From: Hyphomicrobiales bacterium
GTDB taxonomy: Bacteria > Pseudomonadota > Alphaproteobacteria > Rhizobiales > Beijerinckiaceae
DNA length: 49,347 nt
Assembly (NCBI GenBank): GCA_019247795.1
Contig: JAFBAK010000268.1
Span: 1-49,347, forward strand
Direction: 5' to 3'
The notes beneath the pieces are model-generated. The model was not told the DNA's origin. It ran no database searches and saw nothing but the letters and a program-made list of their open reading frames with translations. This document shows, piece by piece, positions 26,751-36,227 of the stretch. The position numbers and the translations under genes are program-made. The number at the start of each line of letters is the position of its first letter. Position 1 is the first letter of the stretch.

Positions 26751-27997
26751 TATCCCATCTCACCTGGTGGTATTTTGCCTCCAGTCAATTTTGCGTGTTC
26801 CGCAGCCGCGTATCGATCGGTCATCCCCGCGATATAATCGGCGACGCGGCGCGCGCGGCGGGCTTCGTCGGCACGTTCGAGCCCCTCCCCCCATTCTGCC
26901 GGCATCAGATCGGGCGCCGCGAAGAAATGCGCGAAGAGATCGCGCAAGACTCGGTCGGCCTCGGCACGCATGCCCATCACCTTCTCGTCACGATACACGC
27001 GGCGGAACAACAACCTCTTGATCTCGCGGTCGGTTCTCTCGAATGGTGGCGAAAATGCTGCGATGGGCGACGAAGCGCCCCGAATATCGTCGTCCGAGCG
27101 AGGCGCGAGAGAGGCCAGCCGTGAGCGGCTTTCGGCAATGACGTCTTCGACGAAGCGGGTGATCACCCGACGCACGAGTTCGTTGATCAGACGCGATGAC
27201 GCAAGCTTCGGCGTCTCAGCCTCGATGTCGTCGAGGAGAATAGCGAGAAACGCGACTTCGCGGAGGCTTTTCGTGTCGAGGAGGCCCGATCTCGTGCCAT
27301 CGTCGATATCGTGGGCATCATAGGCAATATCGTCGGCGATGGCGGCGACCTGCGCTTCAGCGCTGGCAAAACGCTTGAGCTCGAGGGGATGGCGAGCATC
27401 GTATTCAATGATCGCAAGAGGCACACCACGTTCGCGATACCGTCCGGTAGGGTTTCCTTTCGGGTCGATCATCGGCCCATTATGCTTGACCAAGCCCTCG
27501 AGCGTCTCCCAAGTGAGGTTTAGGCCATCGAAATGAGCGTAACGGCGCTCGAGCCGCGTCACGATGCGCAAGGCTTGGGCGTTGTGGTCGAAACCCCCAT
27601 AGGCGCGCATGCAATCGTCGAGGGCATCCTCGCCCGTGTGGCCGAAGGGCGTGTGGCCAAGGTCATGCGCCAAGGCGAGGGCCTCGGCGAGATCCTCGTC
27701 GAGCCCCAGCGCTCTTGCGAGTGAACGGGCGATTTGCGCGACTTCGATCGTGTGGGTGAGGCGCGAGCGGAAATGGTCACCTTCATGGTAAAGGAAAACT
27801 TGCGTCTTGTGCGCCAGGCGCCGAAAAGCGGTGGAGTGGATGATCCGGTCGCGGTCGCGCTGAAACTCCGAGCGGGTCGCGGAGGGGGGCTCGGCGATCA
27901 GGCGGCCGCGCGAGCTCAGCGGATCCACCGCATAATCGGCGCGCCAGCGCTCGCCTATGCGCCTGGCGTTCCCCCATCGCGTTGAATGATCCATCAT
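26750..27997 (-). CDS. dgt: Deoxyguanosinetriphosphate triphosphohydrolase-like protein
   Basis: 415 residues. The HD domain is clear: [31 protein letters not shown] and [21 protein letters not shown] carry the His/Asp metal ligands. C-terminal DUF-type segments match the alphaproteobacterial dGTPase family, which hydrolyses dNTPs to deoxynucleoside and tripolyphosphate. Two consecutive ATG codons occur at 27992-27997, without a clear ribosome-binding site. It is divergent from erpA, with about 60 nt between the start codons, an arrangement common in Rhizobiales. Confidence 0.94.
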   Translation of the reverse strand: MMDHSTRWGNARRIGERWRADYAVDPLSSRGRLIAEPPSATRSEFQRDRDRIIHSTAFRRLAHKTQVFLYHEGDHFRSRLTHTIEVAQIARSLARALGLDEDLAEALALAHDLGHTPFGHTGEDALDDCMRAYGGFDHNAQALRIVTRLERRYAHFDGLNLTWETLEGLVKHNGPMIDPKGNPTGRYRERGVPLAIIEYDARHPLELKRFASAEAQVAAIADDIAYDAHDIDDGTRSGLLDTKSLREVAFLAILLDDIEAETPKLASSRLINELVRRVITRFVEDVIAESRSRLASLAPRSDDDIRGASSPIAAFSPPFERTDREIKRLLFRRVYRDEKVMGMRAEADRVLRDLFAHFFAAPDLMPAEWGEGLERADEARRARRVADYIAGMTDRYAAAEHAKLTGGKIPPGEMG

Positions 27998-28058
27998 GGC
28001 GAATTACGTTATAGGGAGGTCACGATGCAATCGCGACACGCTGAAAGAAGGCAGTTCG

Positions 28059-28409
28059 ATGGTTGACGCTTCACTTGTGCAGGACGTTCCCTTGACTTTG
28101 AGCGAACGCGCGGCGCGGCGCATTTGCGAGATCATGAAGAAGGAAGCGGAGGGCTCGCTTTTGCGGATCTGCGTGAGCGGGGGAGGATGCTCCGGATTTC
28201 AATACACGTTCGATGTCGTGCAGGAGACGAGCCCCGAAGACCTCGTGATCGAGCGAGACGGGGCGCGGGTCGCGATCGACGAAATCTCCCTTCCTTTCTT
28301 GCGGGGTTCGCGACTCGATTTCGTCGATGATTTGATCGGCCAATCCTTCCGGTTCGAGAATCCGAACGCCACTTCGTCTTGCGGTTGTGGCACCTCCTTC
28401 TCGGTTTGA
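28059..28409 (+). CDS. erpA: A-type iron-sulfur cluster carrier (IscA/ErpA)
   Basis: 116 residues. The HesB/IscA signature is complete with three conserved cysteines, C44 in GGGCSGFQY and C108/C110 in SSCGCGTSF. A-type carriers accept Fe-S clusters from the scaffold and pass them to apoproteins; QueG in this window is a 4Fe-4S enzyme of the kind they serve. The start ATG 28059-28061 has GAAGG 8 nt upstream. The N-terminal extension of the open frame (27996-28058) is intergenic. ErpA versus IscA cannot be told apart with certainty here. Confidence 0.92.
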   Translation: MVDASLVQDVPLTLSERAARRICEIMKKEAEGSLLRICVSGGGCSGFQYTFDVVQETSPEDLVIERDGARVAIDEISLPFLRGSRLDFVDDLIGQSFRFENPNATSSCGCGTSFSV

Positions 28410-28574
28410 TAGGTTTGCAAAAACCCAAGATCGTCCTCACCAATTGTTTCGACCGGAGAAACCGCTCTCAATCGATATGCAGAGGACGATGGCGTTTGTC
28501 CTAGAAACGCCGTGCTTTAAGCGTGATTGCTCACACTAGCCTTCACCGCAAATAATCGTGGAGCAGGTACGAAT

Positions 28575-30362
28575 ATGAAGCCTTTCTCAGCGCTCGGGCT
28601 CGCACTTTTCGCAGGGGCATCCGTGGCGAGCTTCGGCCCGTCAGGCCCGATCGTCCCTGCACTCGCCGCCGAAGACGTTTACTTCGACAATGTCTCCACA
28701 ACCTTCGAAGGCGGGTCCTTGAGCATTCCTCATATCGATATCCGCGGCTCCTCTCTATCAAAGGCCGAATTGGAAAGCGCCATGAACAGCCCGTTGGGAT
28801 TGCCCACGGCCGATGCTTTGTCGAAATTCGACGCTTCCTCCGTCAACATTCCCGAGATTCGGCTCGAGTTCACAGCACCCATTACTGGAAACGGCGCACC
28901 ACCGAGCGAGACCATTACCTATCGCGACACTCGCATCGAGGACCTGAAGAGCGGCAAGGCGGCGCGCGCCAGCATCGCAGCGACAACGGCCGAGATCAGA
29001 GGTCCGAGTTCGTTCAATAGCTCTTTCGGAAAGATCCTCGTCAGCGATTATGACTTGGCCGGCCTGGTGCGATTCGTATTCGCGGCGGCTCAGCCGGGCG
29101 AGACGCCGAAACAAATTTCCGGTTCGAGCACCGCAGAAAACGGGCACTTCACATATCCGAACGGAGTGGAAGTCAATATTGCTCACATGAGTGTCGGGGC
29201 CATGAAGGCACGCCCACTGGTCACGCCGCTCGCGGAACTGATACCCGCTTTGAAGCCGATGATGTTGCCCGATAAGAAGCTCGCTCCGGCGGCGGCAACC
29301 AAGATGATGTCGATGCTTGCTGATTTTTATGATGCGGTCGCCATCGACGGTGTTTCCGCGTCGGACATCACCATCAAGGTTCCGGACCCCTCCTTCGACA
29401 ACGCCTCGATCCAAACCTTAAAAATCGGACAGCTTGCCAATTCGCGCATCGCGGAATGGAGCATCGAGGGCTTGGACGTCAAAGCCGAGGGCGGACATGT
29501 GAAACTTGGCCGCGCCGCGCTCCTCGGCCTCGACCTCAAACCGTTTCTCTCCTCGTTGTCGGCGCTCACGAAGAACGGCGAGTTCAATGACGACGCGGCG
29601 AAAAGTTACGATTGGCGAAACGGGATCCCGCATTTCGACGCCATCGAGGTGAGCAATGTCGACTTCGACATTCCTCGAGGTGCCAACCCGGAAAGCTTCA
29701 AGGTGGCGGGATATGACATTAGGCTCGGCAATTACGTAGGATCGATCCCGACGAGCCTTCAATCCCGGCTCGACCGATTTGCGGCGGATACGAGTTCGCT
29801 GAAGGACCAAGGCGCCGAGCTTCAGCAACTCGGCTACAAGAAAATCGATCTTTCCACCGGCACCGATCTCGTTTGGAACGAGACGAGCAAATCGCTGAAC
29901 ATCAACGAGATCAGCGCCAACGGCGTCGATATGGGCTCGGTGCTGCTCAAGGCCACACTGGGCAATGTTCCGCGAGAGCTCTTTTCCGGTTCGCTGGCGC
30001 AGATGCAAGTAGCCGGCCTCGGCGTCACGCTTGGCGAAGCGACCCTGCGGCTGGACAATACGGGCCTGCTCGACAAGATCATCGAGCGTGCCGCTGCGGC
30101 GCAAAAAACCACCCCGGACAAATTGCGCGCCTTGTGGGGCACGCAGGCCGCGCTCGGCATCCCGCAGATGTTCGGAGGATCCGACGGCGCGAAGGCGCTG
30201 GGCAGCGCGGTCGCGAGCTTCATCGCCAAGCCGAAGAACCTCTCGGTCTCGGTGAAGTCCAAGAACGCGAACGGTCTTGGACTCACAGATTTGATGACCG
30301 GCGGTGGGCCCAACGCCGCGGCCATTCTCGAGAAGCTCGATGTGAAAGCGATCGCCAATCAG
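28575..30362 (+). CDS. Exported protein of unknown function, 596 residues
   Basis: I do not recognise this family. It has a likely signal peptide (cleavage after ALAA near residue 32) and no further membrane helix, so it should be periplasmic or outer-membrane associated. The sequence is Ser/Ala/Asp rich with many short amphipathic beta-strand-like stretches: FEGGSLSIPHIDIRG, VNIPEIRLEF, SIEGLDVKAEGGHVKLGRAAL, FDAIEVSNVDFDIP, INEISANGVDMGSVLLKATL. The alternating pattern loosely resembles AsmA-type beta-rich proteins, but that is only an impression. No cysteine is visible. The start ATG 28575-28577 sits after GGAGCAGGTACGAAT. It stands alone between erpA and the convergent speE. Confidence 0.8.
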
Positions 30363-30384
30363 TAGCGAGCGCAAGCCAATAGGC

Positions 30385-31269
30385 TCAGCTTTTGCCGCGG
30401 GCCTTTTCCACGAGATCGAGAATGAACCGCGGCAAAGCGAATGCCGCCTTGTGCACCTCGGGTGTGTAATAGCGCGTCGAGAGCTTCGCCGACCTGAAGC
30501 GCTCTTCAAGGGTGGAGAGGGGAATTGCGCGCAACGCCTTGTCGTCGGTTGCGAAGCCCATCGTCATGTGTCCGCCCACATAGGTCGGGATGGCGGCGAT
30601 ATAAGCGTAAGGGTCGCTGAACAACTCACGCCAGATCCCGATCGTTGAGGAGAGCTCTTCGGGCTGGAAGAACGGCACGCCGTTCTGCGTCACCATGATG
30701 CCCCCTCCCTTGAGACAGCTCTTCGCGCCTTCATAGAACTCACGCGAGAAAAGCACCGCGCCCGGACCTTGCGGATCGGTTGAGTCGACGATGATGACGT
30801 CAAAGCGACCGTGATTTCGCCTGTCCGCCACATAATGCATGCCGTCGGCAATGACGCTCTCGACGCGCTTGTCCTCGAAGAAGGGCCTGTTCCATTCAAG
30901 GAAATATTCCTTGGAGAAATCGAGCACGGCCTTGTCGATCTCCACCTGCACGCAATGCCTCACCCCTTCGTGCTTGAGCACCTCCTCGGCGATGAGACAA
31001 TCGCCGCCGCCGACGATGAGAACGTCCTCGCAGCTGCCATGGGCGAGGATCGGCACATGGCTCATCATTTCCGAATAGATGAACTCATCGGCGGTGGTGA
31101 CCTGGGTCGCACCGTCGAGCATGAGCATGCGCCCGAAGCGCTTGTTTTCGAAAAGGACGAGGCTCTGCAAATCCCCCTTTCCCTGAAACACGATCCTTTC
31201 TGCCGCGAAGCTCATACGAAATCCGAGCTCGTCGAACAGGGTCTCGGTGATGTAACGCTCGTCGCTCAT
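30385..31269 (-). CDS. speE: Spermidine synthase
   Basis: 294 residues. SpeE transfers an aminopropyl group from decarboxylated S-adenosylmethionine to putrescine. Motifs: LMLDGATQVTTADEFIYSEMMSHVP, VLIVGGGDC (SAM-type Rossmann loop), VEIDKAVLDFSKEYF, and VIIVDSTDPQGP with the catalytic Asp. I chose ATG 31267-31269 (MSDERYITETL) over the upstream in-frame ATG. It follows speD by about 190 nt on the same strand, so donor and transferase are made together. Confidence 0.96.
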   Translation of the reverse strand: MSDERYITETLFDELGFRMSFAAERIVFQGKGDLQSLVLFENKRFGRMLMLDGATQVTTADEFIYSEMMSHVPILAHGSCEDVLIVGGGDCLIAEEVLKHEGVRHCVQVEIDKAVLDFSKEYFLEWNRPFFEDKRVESVIADGMHYVADRRNHGRFDVIIVDSTDPQGPGAVLFSREFYEGAKSCLKGGGIMVTQNGVPFFQPEELSSTIGIWRELFSDPYAYIAAIPTYVGGHMTMGFATDDKALRAIPLSTLEERFRSAKLSTRYYTPEVHKAAFALPRFILDLVEKARGKS

Positions 31270-31461
31270 GAAGATCAGCCTGTGAGAAGAATGGACGCCC
31301 ATTTGGAAGGGGCAACGAACCGGCGCCCCAAGGATCCGGGAAGCACCGCGCTTGCGAGCCTTGCCGTTCGAGCATAGGTCTGCGTCGCTCCGAAACGATT
31401 GAGGCGCGGATCAGACCGCGCCTCGTTTTGGGAAGCCATCGGAGATGGTCCGGGTTTCGGT

Positions 31462-31941
31462 TCAGATGCCCTTGCCGCGCAGCAAAGTCTCCACCTCGAC
31501 GCGCTTGGCTCCGAACGCCTTCTTGAGGACAGGCACGCATTTCTCGGGCGAGGTCTCGCCACACATGAACACGTCCAGCGCCGCATAGCCGCATTCGGGC
31601 CAGCTATGGATGGAAATGTGGCTCTCGGCCAGAACAGCGACACCAGAGACGCCGCCGTTCGGCTCGAAGTGATGCAGGTGGATGTGCAAGATCGTCGCGC
31701 CGGCCGCCTTGACGCAGGCGCGCAGCGCCTTGTCGATATGGCCGATGTCGTCGAGGTGCTTGGCCTCGTAAAGCTCGACAATGAGATGCGTCCCGGCGCA
31801 ACGCACGCCGTTTCTCATCACCAAATGGTCCTTGCGGCCGTCCTCTGAGACGAACGAGCCGATATAGGACGTATCTTCCTTTCGGGTGGTGCTTGGAAGC
31901 TCCAAGTCCATCCCCGATTGGAAGAGGGCGTCTCGATCCAT
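31462..31941 (-). CDS. speD: S-adenosylmethionine decarboxylase proenzyme
   Basis: 159 residues, bacterial SpeH/SpeD type 1b. The proenzyme should self-cleave between E106 and S107 in AESHISIH, turning the serine into the pyruvoyl cofactor. H112 and C127 (in VFMCGE) match the catalytic His and Cys of the Thermotoga enzyme in spacing. About 40 N-terminal residues precede the conserved core, longer than the minimal form. The start ATG 31939-31941 follows GGGGAGGG, which decides it over the in-frame ATG at 31956. Confidence 0.95.
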   Translation of the reverse strand: MDRDALFQSGMDLELPSTTRKEDTSYIGSFVSEDGRKDHLVMRNGVRCAGTHLIVELYEAKHLDDIGHIDKALRACVKAAGATILHIHLHHFEPNGGVSGVAVLAESHISIHSWPECGYAALDVFMCGETSPEKCVPVLKKAFGAKRVEVETLLRGKGI

Positions 31942-32273
31942 GGGAACCCTCCCCAACCAGCAGATGCAGACCCGGCAAGCCGGAGCGAAGTCATCTACAA
32001 AGCGCCCCGTGAATCCAAGCTTGTGGCGACGCGCTTCGAAGGGCGCATATGGGTCCCGAATCGGCCAGGGTCAAGTAAAAAATTCTCTCCCGCCCCGGAA
32101 AAAAGCCAGCTCCCTTCCAAACCCTTCAGAGACGCCGGCGGAGGGCGAAAGATTGTCGCATCCCGTGCCCGCTTTCCTCGGGTTGCCGCTCGTTGATGCG
32201 CGTCCTATAGGGGCAACCGTCCCGCCGGACATCAACGACCCCTCGCACGTCCGGCTCGCTCCTGACATCACGA
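31942..32273. other. Intergenic region between divergent speD and the GST gene
   Basis: 332 nt without a gene. It holds the speD ribosome-binding site, a good promoter-like sequence reading toward speD (32046-32074), and polypyrimidine/polypurine stretches near 32080-32105. I see no tRNA, known riboswitch or short gene in it. Confidence 0.6.
32046..32074 (-). promoter_or_regulatory. Putative sigma-70-type promoter for speD-speE
   Basis: The minus strand reads TTGACC (32069-32074), a 17-nt spacer, then CATATG (32046-32051). It is followed by a leader of about 100 nt before the speD start codon. Confidence 0.5.
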
Positions 32274-32966
32274 ATGGCAACACTCCATCATCACCCCATT
32301 TGCCCCCATTCGCGCTTCGTCCGGCTCGTGCTCGGAGAGATGGGGCTCGAGGTGGAGCTCAAGGAGGAGCGAGTTTGGGAAAGGCGACGCGAGTTCCTCG
32401 CTCTCAACCCGGCGGGGACTACGCCGGTGCTGTCGGAAGAATCGATCGAAGCGGTGCCGGGTGCGTCAGTCATCGCCGAATATCTCGATGAGACGCGAGG
32501 CCTTGCACTTGGAGAGCGCCGCCTCATGCCGGAAGATCCGGCAAGTCGTGTCGAGGTGCGCCGCCTCATGGGCTGGTTCCTCGATAAATTCGACGGCGAA
32601 GTCTCTTCCTTTCTCGTGACGGAAAAAGTCTACAAACGCTTCATGTCGAGCACAGAAGGCGGCGGCGCGCCCGACATGGGCTTGATCCGCGCCGCGCGCG
32701 CCAATCTGCGCTATCATCTCAAATATATCGGATGGTTGCTCGGCGAGCGGAACTGGCTCGCAGGCTCGCGCATGACATATGCAGATCTCGCCGCCGCCGC
32801 GCAACTGTCGAGCGTCGACTTTCTCGGAGACGTTCCATGGGACGAGGATGAAACGGCGCGCACATGGTATTCGCGCCTCAAATCCCGGCCGAGCTTTCGT
32901 CCGCTCTTGGCCGATCGCATCGCCGGCATCGCGCCGCCGGAGCACTACGCCGATCTCGATTTCTGA
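32274..32966 (+). CDS. fzlA: Glutathione S-transferase family protein, FzlA-like
   Basis: 230 residues with an N-terminal thioredoxin-like GST domain (PICPHSRFVRLVLGEMGLEV, LNPAGTTPVL, ASVIAEYLDE) and an all-helical C-terminal domain (GERNWLAGSRMTYADLAAAA). It ends APPEHYADLDF. I recall this type of tail from FzlA, the GST-fold protein that binds FtsZ and is needed for division in Caulobacter, and from orthologues next to queG. The identification rests on that resemblance and synteny; an ordinary GST remains possible. Its stop is 35 nt before the queG start. Confidence 0.72.
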   Translation: MATLHHHPICPHSRFVRLVLGEMGLEVELKEERVWERRREFLALNPAGTTPVLSEESIEAVPGASVIAEYLDETRGLALGERRLMPEDPASRVEVRRLMGWFLDKFDGEVSSFLVTEKVYKRFMSSTEGGGAPDMGLIRAARANLRYHLKYIGWLLGERNWLAGSRMTYADLAAAAQLSSVDFLGDVPWDEDETARTWYSRLKSRPSFRPLLADRIAGIAPPEHYADLDF

Positions 32967-33000
32967 GCGGCGCCACAGTGGCGCCTTATCGGAGGAGACG

Positions 33001-34158
33001 GTGAGCGATGCTTCGGCACTGCGCTCGGCGCTCGCCTCGCACGCCGCAAGGCTCGGCTTCTCCGGTTTCGGCATAACGTCTCCGGCCTCCATGCCTGAGC
33101 TCGGCGAGCGTCTGCGCGCTTGGCTCGCCAGCGGCGCACATGGCGACATGATCTGGATGGCGCGAGAGCCGGATCGTCGCGCATCGCCACTCGCCCTGTG
33201 GCAAGAGGTCCGCAGCATCGTCATGGTCGGGCTCGCTGCACCTCCTGATTCGAGCCCCCTGCAAGCGCTGGAGAAAAGGAACACGGGCGTGATCGCCGCC
33301 TATGCGCGCCGCCGCGATTATCACGACGTGATCAAGGGCCGACTCAAGGAGCTGGCGCAGACACTCGTGTCACTCGCAGGCGCCGAGGTAAAGGTTTTCG
33401 TCGATACCGCTCCGGTCATGGAAAAGCCGCTTGCCGCTGCCGCAGGACTGGGCTGGCAAGGCAAGCACACTGTGCTGCTCTCGCGCGAGCTCGGCTCCTG
33501 GCTCCTCCTCGGCGCGATCTTCACGACAGCGGAAATTCCTCTCGATACGCCCGGCGCGGACCATTGCGGTTCATGCCGACGCTGCCTCGACATCTGTCCC
33601 ACGAACGCCTTTCCCGCTCCCTATCGGCTCGATGCACGTCGCTGCATCGCCTATCTCACCATCGAGCACAAAGGGACGATCCCTCGGGAGTTCCGCGAGC
33701 CGATCGGAAATCGCGTCTTCGGCTGCGACGATTGTCTCGCCGTCTGCCCATGGAACAAATACGCGAAAGCGAGTCACGACATGCGCTTGGCGGAACGCGA
33801 CGGGCTGAACGCGCGTGATCTTCGGGACCTGGCTCGCCTCGACGATGCAAATTTCCGCAAACTTTTTGCTGGCACTCCAATCAAGCGGACGGGGCGCGAC
33901 CGCTTCATCCGCAACGTGCTCATCGCGATCGGCAATTCCGGCGACCCGGCGCTTGCGCGCGAAGCCGAGGCATTACTGCGCGACCCCTCTCCTTTGGTGC
34001 GCGCGATGGCCGTTTGGGCCGCCTCGCGCCTGTTATCGAGGTCGCACTTCACGGCACTCGCCCGGCGTCATCGACAAGCGGAGCAAGACGTGGAGGTGCT
34101 CGCGGAGCTCGATCACCTCGAGCCGCGAAGGTCGCGCAAATTTGAAGCTGACGCATGA
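33001..34158 (+). CDS. queG: Epoxyqueuosine reductase
   Basis: 385 residues. QueG reduces epoxyqueuosine to queuosine in tRNA, the final step, using a cobalamin and two 4Fe-4S clusters. The cluster cysteines are visible in CGSCRRCLDICPTNAF and CDDCLAVCPWNKYA. The N-terminal half has VFVDTAPVMEKPLAAAAGLGWQGKHT, the substrate/cofactor site with the conserved Asp and Glu. A HEAT-like C-terminus follows. The start is GTG 33001-33003 with GGAGGAG 6 nt upstream; the longer frame to 32779 is the shadow of the GST gene. It overlaps the next gene as ATGA. Confidence 0.95.
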   Translation: MSDASALRSALASHAARLGFSGFGITSPASMPELGERLRAWLASGAHGDMIWMAREPDRRASPLALWQEVRSIVMVGLAAPPDSSPLQALEKRNTGVIAAYARRRDYHDVIKGRLKELAQTLVSLAGAEVKVFVDTAPVMEKPLAAAAGLGWQGKHTVLLSRELGSWLLLGAIFTTAEIPLDTPGADHCGSCRRCLDICPTNAFPAPYRLDARRCIAYLTIEHKGTIPREFREPIGNRVFGCDDCLAVCPWNKYAKASHDMRLAERDGLNARDLRDLARLDDANFRKLFAGTPIKRTGRDRFIRNVLIAIGNSGDPALAREAEALLRDPSPLVRAMAVWAASRLLSRSHFTALARRHRQAEQDVEVLAELDHLEPRRSRKFEADA

Positions 34159-35048
34159 ACCTCGTCATCCTTGGGCTCGGATATTCGGCAAGCGTGTTCG
34201 CACGCCGCATGATCGCCGCGGGATGGCATGTCCAAGGAACGGTTCGCAGCCTGGAGAGGGCGACGGCCCTTCGCCGGGACGGCATCGACGCGTCGATGTT
34301 CGATGCGCGAGCCGGCGCGCTCGAAGAGGCCATGCCCGATCTCGCGCAAGCCGACGCGCTTCTCGTGTCGATCCCACCCTCCGGAGAGGGACGCGACTTT
34401 CCGGAGCGGCTTTCAGGCTCCTTCCTCCAAGCGGCAGACCGCCTGCGATGGATCGGCTATCTTTCCACGATCGGCGTCTACGGTGATTACGGCGGCGCCT
34501 GGATCGACGAGACCGCGCTCTGCCGCCCGTCTTCCGACCGAAGCCGCGCGCGCCTCGCTGCCGAAACTAGTTGGCAAGAGCTCGGGGCGAAGTCGAATGT
34601 CCCTGTCGTGATTTTCCGCTTGCCCGGAATTTACGGTCCCGGCCGCAATGCGCTGATGGCGCTTCGTCAGGGTACGGCGCGGCGCATCGTCAAGGCCGGG
34701 CAGGTTTTCAACCGCGTTCATGTCGAGGACGTCGCGACGGCTCTTGAGCTTTCGTTGAAGAGTGATGCGGCCAGCGCCGTCTACAACGTGACGGACGACG
34801 AGCCGAGCGCGCCTCAGGACGTGATCACTTTCGCCGCCGCGCTCCTCGGTATCGAGCCTCCGCCGCTAATCGATTTCGCCGACGCTGCGCTCTCACCGAT
34901 GGCGGCGGGCTTCTATGAGGAAAGCAAGCGGGTGTGCAACGGATTGATCAAGCGCCGCCTTAGGTTTTCTCCCGCCTTCCCGAGCTATCGCGAGGGCCTG
35001 CGAGACTTACGAAACAAAGGGGAAGGAACCTGGGGAGGAGCGGCATGA
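34155..35048 (+). CDS. NAD-dependent epimerase/dehydratase family protein (YeeZ-like)
   Basis: 297 residues, atypical/extended SDR. The N-terminal Rossmann motif is VILGLGYSASVFARRM, then LLVSIPPSGEGRDF, YLSTIGVYGDYGGAWIDE and VIFRLPGIYGPGRNAL. The usual YxxxK is not obvious; STIGVYGDYGG is the pattern of the YeeZ-like group, whose substrates are unknown. The gene is coupled to queG by a 4-nt overlap. This association recurs in alphaproteobacteria to my knowledge but does not reveal a function. Confidence 0.85.
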   Translation: MNLVILGLGYSASVFARRMIAAGWHVQGTVRSLERATALRRDGIDASMFDARAGALEEAMPDLAQADALLVSIPPSGEGRDFPERLSGSFLQAADRLRWIGYLSTIGVYGDYGGAWIDETALCRPSSDRSRARLAAETSWQELGAKSNVPVVIFRLPGIYGPGRNALMALRQGTARRIVKAGQVFNRVHVEDVATALELSLKSDAASAVYNVTDDEPSAPQDVITFAAALLGIEPPPLIDFADAALSPMAAGFYEESKRVCNGLIKRRLRFSPAFPSYREGLRDLRNKGEGTWGGAA

Positions 35049-35110
35049 GCCGGACGCGAATGAACGATTCTCGGCGCTGCTGACCCGGGGTCTTTGAGCC
35101 TCACGTCCCT

Positions 35111-36145
35111 TCAGGCCGCTTCCCCCGTGGCCGACGACGCAAAACGCTCGACATAGCGTTCGGCGATATCGCTCATCCGCAAAAGCACGAACACATCGGT
35201 CGTGCCGAATTGCCGATCGATGACCGCTCCATCGCCGAAGCGCGCGCCGAGGCGTAGATAGCCCTTGATGAGCGGCGGCAAGCTTCGCAGCGCGGACTTC
35301 ACGTCGATCTTTGACTTCGGCAGGATATTCATCGGGACGTAGCGTTCGGCCTGTGCACGAACTTCCCAGCCGGCGGGGCAAGAGGCGTAGTGATGGAGGA
35401 AGCTGAGCGGCTCGGCGAGCGCGGCCGGACGAGTGCCTTCGAGGCTCGCGCAGCCGATCATCACGTCGATGCGATGTCGCCGCACATAGGCATGGATACC
35501 ACGCCAGAGAAGCTCGAGCGTGCGTTTGTCGCGATGGCTCGCAAGCACGCAGGAGCGGCCAAGCTCGAGGAAGCGCATTTCCCGATGGCATGCGAGCAAG
35601 GGAGAAATGTCGAACTCGTTCATCGTGTAGAAGCCGAAGCATTCGTCGGCCACTTCCTGGCGAAGCATTCGATAAGTGCCGACCACTTTGGGGGCCGCGC
35701 CGATCGCAAGCGATGCGCGATGATCGTGATCGAGCACGACGAGGTGATGGCAGATGCGGTCGAAGCGATCGCTATCGCGACGCAGGAGGGCGCTCACGGG
35801 GTTGGGGATGGCCGACATCTCCTCGTAGAATACGCGGAAGCGGAGCCGTTGCGCTTCGCGCAATTCGCGCGCGTCCCGGGCGAGCCGAACTTCGAGCGAC
35901 CCGAGCTGTCCTGAAATACCAGGTTCATCCGATGGACGCGCCTCGGCAAGACGCCCCTGTCCTCTTTGCCGGTCCCTTCGCGGCGAAAACGCCAGACGGC
36001 CAATTCCGGCGGTTGTCCCAAATCCAGGTGGAGCGAGCGCGGGTCTTCCAAAGCCCCATGCGGGCGCGCTTGTTCTGCCGATCAGGCTCCAGAGGTTTTT
36101 TAAACCCCGGTCTTCCTTGCTTGCGCCATTGCTGCCCACTGGCAC
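35111..36145 (-). CDS. olsB: Ornithine-acyl-ACP N-acyltransferase (OlsB-like GNAT)
   Basis: 344 residues as open from GTG 36143-36145. The conserved part starts near residue 82: LEVRLARDARELREAQRLRFRVFYEEM, then FDRICHHLVVLD, VVGTYRMLRQE, FYTMNEFDISPLL, FLELGRSCV and WRGIHAYVRRHRIDVMIGCAS. These are signatures of OlsB, which N-acylates ornithine to lyso-ornithine lipid. The first ~80 residues are low-complexity, Pro/Gly/Arg rich and have no ribosome-binding site, so the true start is probably further downstream at a non-ATG codon. OlsA is not next to it here. Confidence 0.85.
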   Translation of the reverse strand: MPVGSNGASKEDRGLKNLWSLIGRTSAPAWGFGRPALAPPGFGTTAGIGRLAFSPRRDRQRGQGRLAEARPSDEPGISGQLGSLEVRLARDARELREAQRLRFRVFYEEMSAIPNPVSALLRRDSDRFDRICHHLVVLDHDHRASLAIGAAPKVVGTYRMLRQEVADECFGFYTMNEFDISPLLACHREMRFLELGRSCVLASHRDKRTLELLWRGIHAYVRRHRIDVMIGCASLEGTRPAALAEPLSFLHHYASCPAGWEVRAQAERYVPMNILPKSKIDVKSALRSLPPLIKGYLRLGARFGDGAVIDRQFGTTDVFVLLRMSDIAERYVERFASSATGEAA

Positions 36146-36227
36146 CGCCCCTGCGATTCGCTGGCCAAAACGCCAACATGACGAGATGACGCGAACATGA
36201 CGGTAGAGCGAAAGGGTGAGCGTCCGG

